Below, one piece after another: positions 6,331 to 12,929 of a stretch of DNA of 14,479 nt (position 1 is its first letter; the number at the start of each line of letters is the position of its first letter). The notes under the pieces were generated by a model. That model saw nothing but the letters and a program-made list of their open reading frames with translations, had not been told where the DNA came from and searched no databases. The position numbers were made by a program, and so were the translations under genes. This stretch comes from Nitrososphaerota archaeon (lineage in GTDB: Archaea; Thermoproteota; Nitrososphaeria; Nitrososphaerales; Nitrosopumilaceae): contig JADFJY010000017.1 of assembly GCA_022565935.1 (NCBI GenBank), positions 1-14,479 of the forward strand. Direction: 5' to 3'.

Positions 6331-7507
6331 ATACTATTTTACCTCCAATCATTATTGCTCTAATTGCAGATTCTGATGCTCGATGAACTATTGATGCATA
6401 TGGATTATGCATTGGTTCTAAATCTAATGCATGTTTGTCAAGAAAAATACAATCAGCAATTTTTCCAGTTTCAATTACTCCAATATCTTTTTTCAAAAGT
6501 TTTCCTCCGTTTACAGTAGCCATTTTAAGAATTTCTTTAGGGTTAATTCTTTTTTTATGAATTCCCATAGTTACTTTCCAAAGAAAATCCATTTCTCTAA
6601 ACATATCTGGAGAATTTATCATCACATTATCTGTACCCAAAGCTAAAGTACATCCTGCCTTTTGCATCAATTCTATATCTGGAATCCCTTCTGCTAGAGA
6701 TGAATTTGCTCTTGGACAGATTACAATTCCCCTAGTTTTTTTTGCTACAGCACAAAGATCACTTTTTGATGCAAAAGTCATATGAACCAAAAAATGAGGT
6801 TTTAGAGATAGAGCTCGAACTGTTTCAGATTTTCTAGTAACTTTCTTTGATGTAGAAACACTTTGTTTAGTTTCAGAAGAATGTATGACTCTTAGTTTTG
6901 TAGTTTTTGAATAATGATTTAGTACTGATGTGCTATTCTCATTTGCACCACTAATACCAAGTCCATCACATTTTTTGAGGAGTTCAGTCAGATCTTCATT
7001 TTTGTCTCTAGGAAAAGGTTGATTTTTTCTGATTTCAGATGGTCTTTGATAAAATTCTACTCTACCTAGAATAATTGACCGAATAGGAATATTAGATAAT
7101 ACTTTTTTGAGTAAAATAACACCATCTAATCCACCTTCTCTAAAATCAACAAATGTGGTGATTCCTTTTCTAATCATTGAATGACATGTGTTTTTCATAA
7201 AATTAGCAAGATTTTCTGGAGAAGTATTTTTTAGAATTTTTGATTTTGCTCCAAACACAGGATGAATTCTTTTATCAACAGAACTATTTAGTATAACATC
7301 TTTTCCAATAGAATCTCCTATGTGTGTATGAGCATTGATAAATCCAGGAATTAATAAAAGACCTTCACAATCTATGGATTTTTCTTTAACACTTGATTTA
7401 ATTTTTGGTTGAATTTTTTTAAATAAATTTTTGTGAATTAGAATATTAGTATTTGAGATAAAATCTAACTCTTTACCTGATAATATACTCAGATTTTTAA
7501 TTAACAT
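6317..7507 (-). CDS. Metal-dependent amidohydrolase of the cytosine/adenosine deaminase type
   Basis: A 396-aa amidohydrolase-superfamily protein. The metal ligands and catalytic residues form the full mononuclear deaminase set: His60 and His62 in PGFINAHTH, His209 with general acid/base Glu212 in H-S-S-E, His242, and Asp293 in ALGTDN. The H-x-x-E spacing is the one known in cytosine and adenosine deaminases. The CPRANSSLAEGIPDIELM block (264-281) also resembles the SAH/MTA and chlorohydrolase deaminase branch. No carboxylated-lysine binuclear signature was noticed. Its start overlaps arfA by 7 nt and its end overlaps arfC by 14 nt, so it is translated with riboflavin enzymes. I infer that it deaminates the diaminopyrimidine intermediate, an unassigned archaeal step. 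Deformylation of the ArfA product (the ArfB role) or a purine/pyrimidine deaminase are alternatives. Confidence 0.88.
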   Translation of the reverse strand: MLIKNLSILSGKELDFISNTNILIHKNLFKKIQPKIKSSVKEKSIDCEGLLLIPGFINAHTHIGDSIGKDVILNSSVDKRIHPVFGAKSKILKNTSPENLANFMKNTCHSMIRKGITTFVDFREGGLDGVILLKKVLSNIPIRSIILGRVEFYQRPSEIRKNQPFPRDKNEDLTELLKKCDGLGISGANENSTSVLNHYSKTTKLRVIHSSETKQSVSTSKKVTRKSETVRALSLKPHFLVHMTFASKSDLCAVAKKTRGIVICPRANSSLAEGIPDIELMQKAGCTLALGTDNVMINSPDMFREMDFLWKVTMGIHKKRINPKEILKMATVNGGKLLKKDIGVIETGKIADCIFLDKHALDLEPMHNPYASIVHRASESAIRAIMIGGKIVYGKI

Positions 7508-8253
7508 GATAATTCATAAACTTCAGGTTTTTCTTTTCCTGAATCTCGAATTTCTCGTATAGTATCAAGAGATTTTGTGGCTAGTTTTACAGCTTCTCTT
7601 GCAGTATATCCATTACCTATTCCACAATTCAGTGAAATTTTGTCATCACTTTTAATTAGATCAATAAAATTCTGTACAGATTTTTTTGCGTCTTCACTTG
7701 CAATGATCATAAAGTTATCGCCACCCATAAAAAAGGTAAGAGAGTTTTTTTGTAGAAAAAATTTTGACATTTTTGAATATAATGCAAAAATTATTGATGA
7801 AATTTCATAAGGGGAATTAGTTTCTCTCTTTGAAGTAAGATCATCTATATCTAAATGCATGATTGAAACTTTTGAATCAGATTTACCATTAATAAAACCA
7901 AAAATGTTATGTTCTTTATTTAGTATGATTTTATTTATCTTTCCATCATGAGCCTTCAAATTTGCTTCAAATGAAGATTTTCCAAAACCAATTGAAATTG
8001 TTAAACGCACATCAAATAATTTTTTGAGTGATTTTTGGATTTGAATATGATCATCTAAGTCAAGTCCATTTGATACTACAAAAAATTCATCTGCTCGATT
8101 AAGAAAAACAAGACAATTTTTTTTGGAAAATAATTTTTGTACTTCTTTGTAAAGCGATGCTTGAAGCATTTGTAGTTCATGTTCTCTATCACTTCCTAAT
8201 GTTAGGGTCCAAGGACCATATCCACTAATTTTCAAGATGCTAAGTTGAATCAT
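7501..8253 (-). CDS. arfA: GTP cyclohydrolase III
   Basis: A 250-aa archaeal enzyme that opens the GTP imidazole ring to give 2-amino-5-formylamino-6-ribosylamino-pyrimidinone phosphate, leaving the formyl group attached. It begins archaeal riboflavin (and in some lineages F420) synthesis. The N-terminus (MIQLSILKISGYGPWTLTLG) carries the family signature Y-G-P-W-T. The two repeated GGDEF-like halves show F-L-N-R-A-D-E-F-F-V-V-S-N-G-L-D (50-65), H-L-D-I-D-D-L-T (133-140), the metal-binding MGGDNF (176-181) and CGIGNGYTAREA (210-221). Length is normal for the family. The ATG shares four bases (ATGA) with the ribH stop, and the 3' end overlaps the amidohydrolase start, indicating tight translational coupling. 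Confidence 0.93.
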   Translation of the reverse strand: MIQLSILKISGYGPWTLTLGSDREHELQMLQASLYKEVQKLFSKKNCLVFLNRADEFFVVSNGLDLDDHIQIQKSLKKLFDVRLTISIGFGKSSFEANLKAHDGKINKIILNKEHNIFGFINGKSDSKVSIMHLDIDDLTSKRETNSPYEISSIIFALYSKMSKFFLQKNSLTFFMGGDNFMIIASEDAKKSVQNFIDLIKSDDKISLNCGIGNGYTAREAVKLATKSLDTIREIRDSGKEKPEVYELSC

Positions 8254-8666
8254 TTTTGGATTCTCTGCAGTTCTTTAGAGATTTTCACAACAGATTCAAC
8301 TGCATGTTCTGCAACAGGTCTTATTCTTGCATAAGCATGTCTTTCATGCGTTACAGGACCAGATATTCCTAAAGAAACAGGTTTTTGGTATTTTATGGAC
8401 AATTCAGAAATGGATCTTGCAGTAGCATGAGAAATCACTTCATCATGCTTTGTTTGACCTGTAATTATCGTACCTAAAGTCACTACACCATCAACATCTT
8501 TTTTCTTCAATAATGCATCTACAATAATTGGTATATCAAAGGCACCAGGAACCTTACATGTATAGATAATTTTTAATTTCATCAAGTTTGCTTTTTCTTG
8601 AGCTACAGAAAGCATCCTAGATGTCACTTTCTCATTGAATTCCGAAACTACTATAGCAATATTCAA
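8250..8666 (-). CDS. ribH: 6,7-dimethyl-8-ribityllumazine synthase
   Basis: A 138-aa enzyme that condenses 5-amino-6-ribitylaminouracil with 3,4-dihydroxy-2-butanone 4-phosphate, usually as a pentamer or 60-mer. It shows S-E-F-N-E (8-12) for substrate stacking, VPGAFDIP (39-46), G-T-I-I-T-G-Q-T-K-H-D-E-V (65-77) with the proton-donor histidine at 74, and VSLGISGPVT (97-106). Length matches short archaeal forms. The start is TTG, with AAGGTG (8675-8680) 8 nt upstream and only 2 nt from the ribB stop, so it is read from the ribB message. It ends in an ATGA overlap with arfA. Confidence 0.94.
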   Translation of the reverse strand: MNIAIVVSEFNEKVTSRMLSVAQEKANLMKLKIIYTCKVPGAFDIPIIVDALLKKKDVDGVVTLGTIITGQTKHDEVISHATARSISELSIKYQKPVSLGISGPVTHERHAYARIRPVAEHAVESVVKISKELQRIQK

Positions 8667-8668
8667 AA

Positions 8669-9334
8669 CTAATTCACCTTAGCGTATTCTAAAAGCTCTT
8701 TTCCATCAATTAATGGAATCCCATTTTGTTTTGCAAATTTTTCTGCTTTGTCCACTGATAAAGCAGCATATGTTTCAGCATCCATCATCTCACAAATTGC
8801 AGTAACTGGAGTCAATCCTGCAATTTTAGCTAAATAAACCGACATTTCAGTATGTCCTTGTCGTGCAGCTAATAACCCTTTAGATGCTATTAGTAAAGGA
8901 ACATGACCTGGAGTTTTAAAAGATGATGCAAATTTTTTCTGTTTGTTTTCAACATTAAAGATCTTTGCCATTTCTTGAATTGTTAATGCTCTGTCTTTGT
9001 CAGTAATTCCTGTATAAGTTTGATAATGATTTATAGACAATGAAAAAGTTGGATGGTCACCATAAGGTGCCAAACCCATAATCATTTCCTTGTTTGATAT
9101 TGGAGAATCAGAAAGAATTTCATGCATATATCTTAATTCAAGAGATGTTGCAAAATTATGATCTATTGCAATACATAATAATCCACCAGCATGTTGACGC
9201 ATTCTTGCAACATGTTCAGGTGTAGCAAATTCTGCAGCTACAACCATATCAATTTCATTTTCTCGTCCAGCTGAATCAAACAATAGTATAAACTCTCCAC
9301 GTTTTAGAAATTGTAATGCAGATTCAATATACAT
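8669..9334 (-). CDS. ribB: 3,4-dihydroxy-2-butanone 4-phosphate synthase
   Basis: A 221-aa Mg-dependent enzyme converting ribulose 5-phosphate to formate and the four-carbon unit for lumazine. It shows the acidic active-site loop D-S-A-G-R-E-N-E-I-D-M-V (20-31), M-R-Q-H-A-G-G-L-L-C (45-54), and the block with T-P-G-H-V-P and A-R-Q-G-H-T-E that supplies catalytic His and Glu. There is no GTP cyclohydrolase II domain, as expected where ArfA does that job. An in-frame start exists at 9391, but it adds a hydrophobic stretch unlike the family. The ATG at 9334 (M-Y-I-E-S-A-L-Q-F) has a TAAGGAA sequence and a TATA box at proper distances. Transcription may start here as well as before ribE. Confidence 0.94.
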   Translation of the reverse strand: MYIESALQFLKRGEFILLFDSAGRENEIDMVVAAEFATPEHVARMRQHAGGLLCIAIDHNFATSLELRYMHEILSDSPISNKEMIMGLAPYGDHPTFSLSINHYQTYTGITDKDRALTIQEMAKIFNVENKQKKFASSFKTPGHVPLLIASKGLLAARQGHTEMSVYLAKIAGLTPVTAICEMMDAETYAALSVDKAEKFAKQNGIPLIDGKELLEYAKVN

Positions 9335-9356
9335 ATACAAAAATTCCTTAAATCTA

Positions 9357-9364
9357 ATTATAAA
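9357..9364 (-). promoter_or_regulatory. TATA box upstream of ribB
   Basis: The minus-strand sequence TTTATAAT is centred about 27 nt before the ATG at 9334, within the 78-bp gap after ribE. It suggests that ribB-ribH-arfA-amidohydrolase-arfC can be transcribed separately from ribE. Confidence 0.45.
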
Positions 9365-9412
9365 GTTTACTAAAAAATTGGTAATTACCACTAAAATAGT
9401 AGATAATTGGCT

Positions 9413-9997
9413 TTATTTTAGAATGTATTTTCCAAGAATGTCAGTTTCAATATTAACTTTATCGCCCACTTTTTTGGTTCGAAAATTTGTAATTTCAATG
9501 GTATGAGGAATTAATGATACTGATGCAAGAGAATTTTTGATGTCAACAACTGTTAAACTAATTCCATCTATTGCGATAGAACCTTTTTTCACTACATATT
9601 TTGATAGTTTTTTGGGAACTTCAAACCAAATTTGAACTTCTTTAGGTTTTTTGAGAATTTTTCTAATGATTCCTACACCATCAACATGACCTAAGACAAA
9701 ATGCCCTTCTAATCTATCACCCGCTTTTAGACTTCGTTCAATATTTACAATTCCACCAACTTTTAGATTTCCAAGATCTGTTTTTTTTGTGGTTTCTTCA
9801 ATCATTTCAAAAATACAGCTAGATTTAGACAGTTTTGTTGCAGTAAGACAAACGCCATTAAGGGCAACACTTTGTCCAATTTTTAATCCCTTAGCATGTT
9901 TTCCTAGATTTATAGTCATTTGAATATCACTTCTGCGTTTTGTATTTTTAGAAATCTTTTCTACTTTACCAATACCTTCAATAATTCCTGTAAACAT
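9413..9997 (-). CDS. ribE: Riboflavin synthase, bacterial (alpha-chain) type
   Basis: A 194-aa enzyme that dismutates two molecules of 6,7-dimethyl-8-ribityllumazine to riboflavin and 5-amino-6-ribitylaminouracil. It has the two tandem lumazine-binding beta-barrels of the bacterial/eukaryotic trimer: M-F-T-G-I-I-E-G-I-G at the very N-terminus, N-G-V-C-L-T in barrel one, G-H-V-D-G-V at the junction and I-D-G-I-S-L-T-V-V in barrel two. Methanogens use an unrelated riboflavin synthase akin to lumazine synthase. The bacterial form in an operon with archaeal ArfA and ArfC shows a mixed pathway, and ancient transfer from bacteria is likely. The start is set to the ATG at 9997 because the family begins M-F-T-G; a TTG one codon upstream is less likely. 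Confidence 0.95.
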   Translation of the reverse strand: MFTGIIEGIGKVEKISKNTKRRSDIQMTINLGKHAKGLKIGQSVALNGVCLTATKLSKSSCIFEMIEETTKKTDLGNLKVGGIVNIERSLKAGDRLEGHFVLGHVDGVGIIRKILKKPKEVQIWFEVPKKLSKYVVKKGSIAIDGISLTVVDIKNSLASVSLIPHTIEITNFRTKKVGDKVNIETDILGKYILK

Positions 9998-10018
9998 CAA
10001 AAACTATTAGAATTCTTT

Positions 10019-10028
10019 GTATAAAATT
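10019..10028 (-). promoter_or_regulatory. TATA box of the riboflavin operon (ribE promoter)
   Basis: The minus-strand sequence AATTTTATAC is centred about 26 nt before the ribE ATG at 9997 and overlaps the stop codon of the TPR gene by two bases. Position and composition fit a promoter giving a leaderless ribE mRNA. No FMN-riboswitch-like leader could fit in the 29-nt gap. Confidence 0.5.
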
Positions 10029-10731
10029 ATTTAGAACCATACTTTTCATATTCATCTTCACATAATTGATGAAAAACAGAACATTTGTTTTCTTTAGCAT
10101 CTATCTTAATTTTTTCCATTTCTTTGTTAAGTACGCCTTGTGCGGCTAAAAATGCATCATCATCCATTCCCAATTTTTTAAATAATTGTGATTTTATAAT
10201 AGGTATTTCTTTTATGTTTGAATCAATAGTTTGAGCCTTATCGTAATAGTTTATTGCATCTTTATAGTTCCCTAAATGACTAAGAGAAATAGCCTTATTC
10301 ATCAAGGCAGTAACATCATCTAGATCTATTTCTAAAGATTTGTCATAATATTCAAGCGCATCTTGATGTCTATTTAGTTCATTTAGAGATAATCCCATAC
10401 TGTTAAGAGCCCAAATATCCCTAGAATTTTTAGAAAGAATTTGTTTGCATAGTTTAAGAATTTGCTCATATTGTTTTAGATTTTCAAGAGCATAGATCTT
10501 GTTTTTTTGTGCATAAGTATCTGAATTTTTTATGTCTAGAACTTTGTCACAATAAACTATAGCCTCTTCATATTTTTTTAAATAAATCAAAGACAGAGAA
10601 ATATTTTGTAGTGCAATCATGTCATCAGGAGTTTTTTCAAGTAAATTTTTGCAATAATTATACAAATCGTCGTATTTTTCAGAATTAAAAAGTTTAGTAA
10701 TTACATTTGAGGGATCAAGAAGATTAATCAT
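10027..10731 (-). CDS. TPR-repeat protein
   Basis: A 234-aa protein made almost entirely of tetratricopeptide repeats of about 34 residues. Successive units are visible through recurrent A-L-x-N-x-x-x-S-L-x-x-L-x-x-Y-x-x-A-I-x-Y-x-D-K patterns, for example at about 41-74 (ISLSLIYLKKYEEAIVYCDK), 109-142 (MGLSLNELNRHQDALEYYDK) and 143-176 (AISLSHLGNYKDAINYYDK). There is no signal peptide or transmembrane segment, so it is cytosolic. TPRs serve as protein-protein scaffolds, and the partner cannot be deduced. Two cysteines (in N-K-C-S-V-F-H-Q-L-C) lie near the C-terminus. It precedes ribE by 29 nt in the same direction, but ribE seems to have its own promoter, so a riboflavin link is only positional. 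Confidence 0.85.
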   Translation of the reverse strand: MINLLDPSNVITKLFNSEKYDDLYNYCKNLLEKTPDDMIALQNISLSLIYLKKYEEAIVYCDKVLDIKNSDTYAQKNKIYALENLKQYEQILKLCKQILSKNSRDIWALNSMGLSLNELNRHQDALEYYDKSLEIDLDDVTALMNKAISLSHLGNYKDAINYYDKAQTIDSNIKEIPIIKSQLFKKLGMDDDAFLAAQGVLNKEMEKIKIDAKENKCSVFHQLCEDEYEKYGSK

Positions 10732-10814
10732 TTTACTATTATTTAATTAAAATTCATTATCTTTAACATATTCTAATTCAAAAGAGAAAATCATGCATTT
10801 AGATGTAGATGGTT

Positions 10815-10958
10815 TTATTTCAAAGATTTACGAAGTGTTTCATTAAGTACTCTTGAATAGCTATATGATGACTGTTCTTGTTGAATCAGTTTTGCTTGAC
10901 GAAGTCTAAGTTTTTTGTCAAGATCTTCATCGATCATAATTGTTACACGTTTGCTCAT
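10815..10958 (-). CDS. 47-aa ribbon-helix-helix DNA-binding protein
   Basis: A short gene of 47 codons plus stop. The protein begins M-S-K-R-V-T-I-M-I-D-E-D-L-D-K-K-L and ends R-V-L-N-E-T-L-R-K-S-L-K. This is the Arc/MetJ/CopG layout: a basic beta-strand (2-9) that would insert in the DNA major groove, helix A (11-28), a Q/S/Y turn, and helix B (34-46). Such proteins act as dimeric repressors and are often autoregulated or antitoxins. No toxin-like gene adjoins it, as the neighbours are a TPR protein and a CheY-like receiver. A TATA box lies about 32 nt upstream. Function beyond DNA binding is not known. Confidence 0.8.
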   Translation of the reverse strand: MSKRVTIMIDEDLDKKLRLRQAKLIQQEQSSYSYSRVLNETLRKSLK

Positions 10959-10986
10959 ATGTATCGTATTATATTATGAAGTTTAG

Positions 10987-10994
10987 AATATAAC
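10987..10994 (-). promoter_or_regulatory. TATA box of the ribbon-helix-helix gene
   Basis: The minus-strand sequence GTTATATT is centred about 32 nt before the ATG at 10958, inside the 67-bp gap after the receiver gene. Confidence 0.4.
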
Positions 10995-11025
10995 ATTTTA
11001 GGGCAAGTTCCAAAAATGGGAAAAA

Positions 11026-11376
11026 TTAACTACTAATTATAGATATCACTTGATCCATCTTGAATGGTTTTTGAATTAGAGGTATGTGAAGTTTCTCTAA
11101 TCTTTCTTCAACAGAGTAACTGCCATTTGCTGTAACAGCAATAATTTTTGCTTTAGGATCAATTTCTTGAATTTTTTTAATAGCATAAAATCCAGAACCA
11201 TTAGGCATGTTTAGATCAATTAGAACAACATCTGGTTTTTTTTCTTTGAATAATTTAACAGCAGAGATCCCATCAAAACCATTACCAATTACATTAATTC
11301 CTTTTTCTTCCAGAAATTCACTGAATAATCTAACTGTGTCTTCATCATCATCCACTACAATTACAGATTTGGTCAT
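11026..11376 (-). CDS. Single-domain response regulator (CheY-like receiver)
   Basis: A 116-aa protein that is only a receiver domain. The acidic pocket is Asp9-Asp10-Asp11, the phosphoacceptor is Asp54 in L-I-D-L-N-M-P, the switch threonine is Thr82 in A-V-T-A-N, and the conserved lysine is Lys103 in Q-K-P-F. All key residues are intact, so phosphorylation by a histidine kinase is expected. With no output domain it must act through a partner protein. The divergent winged-helix gene is the obvious candidate, since the two share a 58-bp promoter region. No kinase or chemotaxis gene is visible here. Confidence 0.93.
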   Translation of the reverse strand: MTKSVIVVDDDEDTVRLFSEFLEEKGINVIGNGFDGISAVKLFKEKKPDVVLIDLNMPNGSGFYAIKKIQEIDPKAKIIAVTANGSYSVEERLEKLHIPLIQKPFKMDQVISIISS

Positions 11377-11392
11377 GTCTATTAATAGTAAA

Positions 11393-11407
11393 TAAAGCAG
11401 TGCTTTA
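11393..11407. promoter_or_regulatory. 15-bp perfect palindrome in a divergent promoter (putative operator)
   Basis: TAAAGCA-G-TGCTTTA is an exact inverted repeat around one central base. It lies 17 bp from the receiver start and 28 bp from the winged-helix start. It abuts and partly overlaps TTTAATATTTT (11404-11414), an AT-rich TATA candidate about 26 nt before the winged-helix ATG. A dimeric regulator bound here would block that TATA box. The winged-helix protein itself is the natural candidate (inference). Confidence 0.55.
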
Positions 11408-11434
11408 ATATTTTCAATGATTTAGAGCTCTCAC

Positions 11435-12046
11435 ATGGGTGGTATTGATAGATTAATCTCAGATGCATTATCTAAAGAAATTAAAAAGAAATTAAATTTA
11501 GATATGCTAAAGAAAATAGAACGTGAATTATTTTTAGATCATGGAATGTCAATAAAACTTTCAATTGAACATTTTCAAAAATTTACCAATGTACTTAAAA
11601 AAAATTCCCAGATAGATATCATAAAATTTGAAAAAGATTGTATTAATAAAATTCTCAAAATAAAAAAAAGAGATGACAAGTACAATGTAACTATAATCAA
11701 TTCAGCTATGACAGATTTAATTTTAGAATTATTTAGTGAATCAGAAACAAGGAAAATTATTTCAAGTCTTTTAGAAAATGAATATACAATTCCACAGATT
11801 CTTAAAGAATCTAAAGTACCTAAAACTTCAGGATATAGAAAAATTGAAAATTTGATACTTAATGGATTTATCATAGAATCAGGAAAAGTGCTTAGTAAAA
11901 GTAAAAAGATATCTAAACTTCAATGTGTTTTTCAAGAAATTAAACTAGATATTAAAAAAGAAAAAATTATAGTTATTGGAACTGTATCTAAAAAAATGTT
12001 TGAGAAAAGTACTAGTATGAAATCAATTATTCAATCATTTAACTAG
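11435..12046 (+). CDS. Winged-helix transcriptional regulator, divergent from the receiver gene
   Basis: A 203-aa cytosolic protein, Lys/Ile-rich. Residues about 97-160 form an ArsR-like winged helix: LFSESETRKIISSLLENEYT, then IPQILKESKVPKTSGYRKIE as helix-turn-helix, then NLILNGFIIESGKVLSKSKK as recognition-distal helix and wing. The N-terminal 95 residues are helical, contain no recognisable motif, and may bind a ligand or a partner. A C-terminal beta-rich segment (F-Q-E-I-K-L-D-I and I-I-V-I-G-T-V) follows the wing. Divergent pairing with a stand-alone receiver suggests that it is the output partner of that receiver. The gene converges on the CitE-like gene with 18 bp between them. Confidence 0.8.
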   Translation: MGGIDRLISDALSKEIKKKLNLDMLKKIERELFLDHGMSIKLSIEHFQKFTNVLKKNSQIDIIKFEKDCINKILKIKKRDDKYNVTIINSAMTDLILELFSESETRKIISSLLENEYTIPQILKESKVPKTSGYRKIENLILNGFIIESGKVLSKSKKISKLQCVFQEIKLDIKKEKIIVIGTVSKKMFEKSTSMKSIIQSFN

Positions 12047-12064
12047 AATTCAATTAGATGGAAA

Positions 12065-12922
12065 TTAACATTTTACAAGTTCAAGAATGGCTTTTGCTTG
12101 CTTGAAATGTACCTCATCTATCATTTTTCCATCAACTGTTGTAGCACCCTTTCCTTTTTTTGTTGACTGAAGATAGATTTTACAGACTTTCTCGGCCCAC
12201 AAAATTTCACTTTTATTTGGATGAAATAATTTGTGTACGACAGAAATTTGATCTGGATGTATGATACTTTTTCCAGAATACCCTAGACTTTTACCTATTT
12301 TGCAATCTTTTTCTAATCCTTTAGAATCTTTAAGATCTTGCCAAATTGCATCTATGGCTGCAACTCCAGCTGCATGTGCATCAACAGAAATTTTTGATCT
12401 TGAATACTTGGCTCCTTCTGATTCTTTGGTATATTCAACTCCTAGATCATTTAGTAGATCAAAAACACCAAAAACTACTGCAGAAACCCTTTTTCCAAAA
12501 GATGCAATGCTAAATATGTTAACCACACCCTCTGCAGATTCAATAGAAGGAATTATTTGAATTGGTTTTAGTTTTCGGGTCTTTTCTAACCTAGATAGAA
12601 TTTTTTCAATTTTTTTCATGTCTTCGATATTATTTACTTTGGGAATTACGATTCCATCAATGCCTTTTTGAACTATTTCTTTAAGATCAGAAGTAATTTT
12701 TCCAGATGTTGGGGAATTAGTACGAACAAAAATTGAAGATTCATATGATTTACGAGATTTTAATGCAGACTTGATTAGTTTTCTTGCATTTACTTTTTCA
12801 TTATCTGGAACAGAATCTTCTAGATCAAAACAAACAATGTCAGCTTGTAACTTTTTTGCTTTTTCAAGAAATCTTAAATTATTTCCGGGTACAAAAATAA
12901 GACTACGAAAAAGCTGTGTCAT
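12065..12922 (-). CDS. HpcH/HpaI-CitE-like lyase (citramalyl-/malyl-CoA lyase family)
   Basis: A 285-aa TIM-barrel protein of the CitE-like family, which cleaves or forms C-C bonds of malyl-, citramalyl- or related CoA esters with Mg2+. It shows R-S-L-I-F-V-P-G-N (6-14) for CoA/substrate binding, F-D-L-E-D-S-V (32-38), Arg67 in V-R-T-N-S, I-P-K (93-95), Mg ligands Glu128 (I-E-S-A) and Asp155 (F-G-V-F-D-L), and S-G-K-S-I-I-H-P-D-Q (216-225). All expected catalytic positions are present. Stand-alone CitE-like proteins without citrate-lyase alpha and gamma subunits usually work on free CoA thioesters, so a true citrate lyase subunit is unlikely. It follows the MDR reductase gene after 7 nt, pointing to a shared CoA-ester pathway. 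Confidence 0.88.
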   Translation of the reverse strand: MTQLFRSLIFVPGNNLRFLEKAKKLQADIVCFDLEDSVPDNEKVNARKLIKSALKSRKSYESSIFVRTNSPTSGKITSDLKEIVQKGIDGIVIPKVNNIEDMKKIEKILSRLEKTRKLKPIQIIPSIESAEGVVNIFSIASFGKRVSAVVFGVFDLLNDLGVEYTKESEGAKYSRSKISVDAHAAGVAAIDAIWQDLKDSKGLEKDCKIGKSLGYSGKSIIHPDQISVVHKLFHPNKSEILWAEKVCKIYLQSTKKGKGATTVDGKMIDEVHFKQAKAILELVKC

Positions 12923-12929
12923 TAATTGA

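Noticed and set aside
9335..9391. N-terminal extension of ribB by 19 residues from a start at 9391
   Set aside because: The added hydrophobic residues do not match the family, and the ATG at 9334 has a better-placed ribosome-binding sequence and TATA box.
10027..10731. TPR protein as first gene of the riboflavin operon
   Set aside because: ribE has its own well-placed TATA box overlapping the TPR stop codon, and nothing in the TPR protein suggests flavin metabolism. Adjacency alone is weak evidence.
10815..10958. Ribbon-helix-helix protein as antitoxin of a toxin-antitoxin pair
   Set aside because: No small toxin-like frame overlaps or adjoins it on either side.
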